Assembly: GCA_018644665.1 (NCBI GenBank)
Contig: JABGQA010000097.1
Location: forward strand, 1 to 33,557
Direction of reading: 5' to 3'
Length of the DNA stretch: 33,557 nucleotides
DNA from: Candidatus Poribacteria bacterium
GTDB taxonomy: Bacteria > Poribacteria > WGA-4E > GCA-2687025
Part shown: piece after piece, positions 32,668-33,557 of the stretch
Position numbering within the stretch: the stretch's first letter is position 1
Layout: the number at the start of each line of letters is the position of its first letter
Translations under genes and position numbers: made by a program
Notes under the pieces: model-generated
The model's input: only the letters and a program-made list of their open reading frames with translations
Told to the model about the DNA's origin: nothing
Databases searched by the model: none

Positions 32668-33557
32668 ATGACGTCCCGTATGGAGCCACGCGGAACGCTC
32701 AAGGCTCGCTTCGATGCGCTTCTGCATGAGGCGTTCGCTGACCAGGAGTCTCACCTCTACTGGGTCGTGAGCAACTTCATCCTGATGGTGACGCTGTTCT
32801 CCATCATCGTCATCATCCTCGACTACGAGCCGCTCCTCAGGATTGAGGAGACCATCGTGACGACGGTGTTCATCCTCGAATACGCGGCGAACGTATACGT
32901 CACGAAGCCGGCCCGGAAGTACGTGCTGAGCGTGCGAGGACTCATCGACGCCCTCGCCATCGCTCCTGCTCTGCTCACGTGGATCGCGCTGCCGCAGTTC
33001 AAGGTCTTCCGGGGCCTGCGGATGGTCAGATACGGGCGCCTCCTACGCTTCCTGCGGCTCTTACGCCTGGCGCGCGTGCTTAAGCTCACCAAGGACGCCG
33101 CCGGGGACACTCACAAGACGCTCGGTGCGATCGTCCTGGGCGTAGGCGTCGTGATCATCGCCAGCGGCCGCGGCTTCCGCGAGAGCCTTCCCGAGGCCGC
33201 GCTGCAACCGTTGCTCATTGCCGGAATCACCACTGTCGTCGTCGGCGGCGGCGTCTACATGCTGGCGATGCGGCGCGCGCAGCTACAGCGCCTGGGACAG
33301 ATCCGGCACGGCCAGATGGCGCCCGGCGCCGAGCCGCGAGGCACGCTGAAATCGCGCTTCGATGCGCTGCTACACGAGGCGTTCGCCGACCAGGAGTCTC
33401 GCCTCTATTGGGTCGTGAGCAACTTCATCCTGGTCGTGACGCTGTTCTCCATCATCGTCATCCTCCTCGACTACGAGCCGCTCCTCAAGATTGAGGAGGT
33501 GTTCGTGACGACGGTGTTCATCCTCGAATACGCGGCGAACGCGTACGTCACGAAGCC
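32668..33557 (+). CDS. Tandem voltage-sensor-domain membrane protein (3' truncated by window edge)
   Basis: The frame follows TAG 32647-32649 and is open to the window end (296 full codons); ATG 32668 or 32680 are possible starts, neither with a strong ribosome binding site. Residues 32-142 form a voltage-sensor domain. S1 is WVVSNFILMVTLFSIIVII; S2 has the charge-transfer motif F-x-x-E (Phe68, Glu71); S3 has Asp94. S4 has a positive residue at every third position from Lys112 to Lys142: K, eight R, then K, K. Instead of a pore, a short transmembrane hairpin follows (152-166 and 182-200, linker ~15 residues, no filter motif). The N-terminal segment and S1-S2 then repeat from residue 222, period 216. 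Ion-transport (PF00520) superfamily by fold; permeation is not shown. Confidence 0.8.
   Translation, partial: MTSRMEPRGTLKARFDALLHEAFADQESHLYWVVSNFILMVTLFSIIVIILDYEPLLRIEETIVTTVFILEYAANVYVTKPARKYVLSVRGLIDALAIAPALLTWIALPQFKVFRGLRMVRYGRLLRFLRLLRLARVLKLTKDAAGDTHKTLGAIVLGVGVVIIASGRGFRESLPEAALQPLLIAGITTVVVGGGVYMLAMRRAQLQRLGQIRHGQMAPGAEPRGTLKSRFDALLHEAFADQESRLYWVVSNFILVVTLFSIIVILLDYEPLLKIEEVFVTTVFILEYAANAYVTK
32683..33557 (+). repeat. In-frame tandem duplication, period 648 bases
   Basis: Bases 33331-33557 repeat 32683-32909. Hand alignment gives 23 mismatches in 227 positions and no gaps; many are silent third-position changes, 8 of 75 residues differ. The second copy is cut by the window edge, so the number of copies is unknown. 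Confidence 0.9.

Noticed and set aside
1..33557. tRNA, rRNA, riboswitch or CRISPR features
   Set aside because: No cloverleaf with conserved TTC loop, no ribosomal RNA motif and no regularly spaced short repeats were seen on either strand; a covariance-model search was not possible here.

Overview
The window is about 33.6 kb of GC-rich bacterial DNA. It encodes many exported proteins: FG-GAP/ASPIC (CRTAC1-like) propellers, a right-handed beta-helix protein, TPR proteins, a zinc phospholipase C-like protein and a TIM-barrel hydrolase. It also has a flagellin and a hexameric-type glutamate dehydrogenase. That mix fits an uncultured, probably free-living or marine heterotroph from a lineage such as Poribacteria, Latescibacterota, Planctomycetes or Verrucomicrobia. 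This placement is inference from gene content; there is no rRNA or other phylogenetic marker in the window. No tRNA, rRNA, CRISPR array or intact mobile element was seen.

Left part (1-4.5 kb): the tail of a DegT/DnrJ sugar aminotransferase is followed by two minus-strand CgeB-type glycosyltransferases, one with a C-terminal TPR half. This looks like the edge of a surface-glycan or protein-glycosylation locus. The 4.5-5.4 kb stretch holds little except the N-terminal relic of a sugar ABC permease.

Middle-left (5.4-12.6 kb): a serine beta-lactamase-fold hydrolase and a GrpB-family protein sit inside two nested pairs of dispersed direct repeats (R1-R2-hydrolase-R2-GrpB-R1). Next come a GNAT acetyltransferase, two tandemly duplicated APH-type phosphotransferases, a SAM methyltransferase and a small exported beta-sandwich protein. 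Several of these belong to superfamilies that modify small molecules.

Centre (12.6-25 kb): gdhA, a frameshifted IS3-type orfA relic, and a second small exported protein behind a good sigma70-like promoter. The two small exported proteins share a C-terminal tag, GKLTTTWADLR, that is identical over 24 bases of DNA. A TPR gene then overlaps a CRTAC1-like propeller gene by 8 bases. Facing them is a single gene that fuses the same two modules, propeller then TPR; it lies at the end of a probable operon with an aldo/keto reductase and a beta-helix protein.

Right part (25-33.6 kb): a solitary flagellin with a strong 18-bp hairpin just after it, then a probable three-gene minus-strand unit (phospholipase C-like, TIM-barrel hydrolase, metallo-beta-lactamase fold). 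On the plus strand are an acetamidase/formamidase and an alpha/beta hydrolase. The last gene runs off the window and is the most unusual: a membrane protein with a complete pore-less voltage-sensor domain, then a transmembrane hairpin, then a second in-frame copy of the voltage sensor (about 90% identical DNA over the visible 227 bases).
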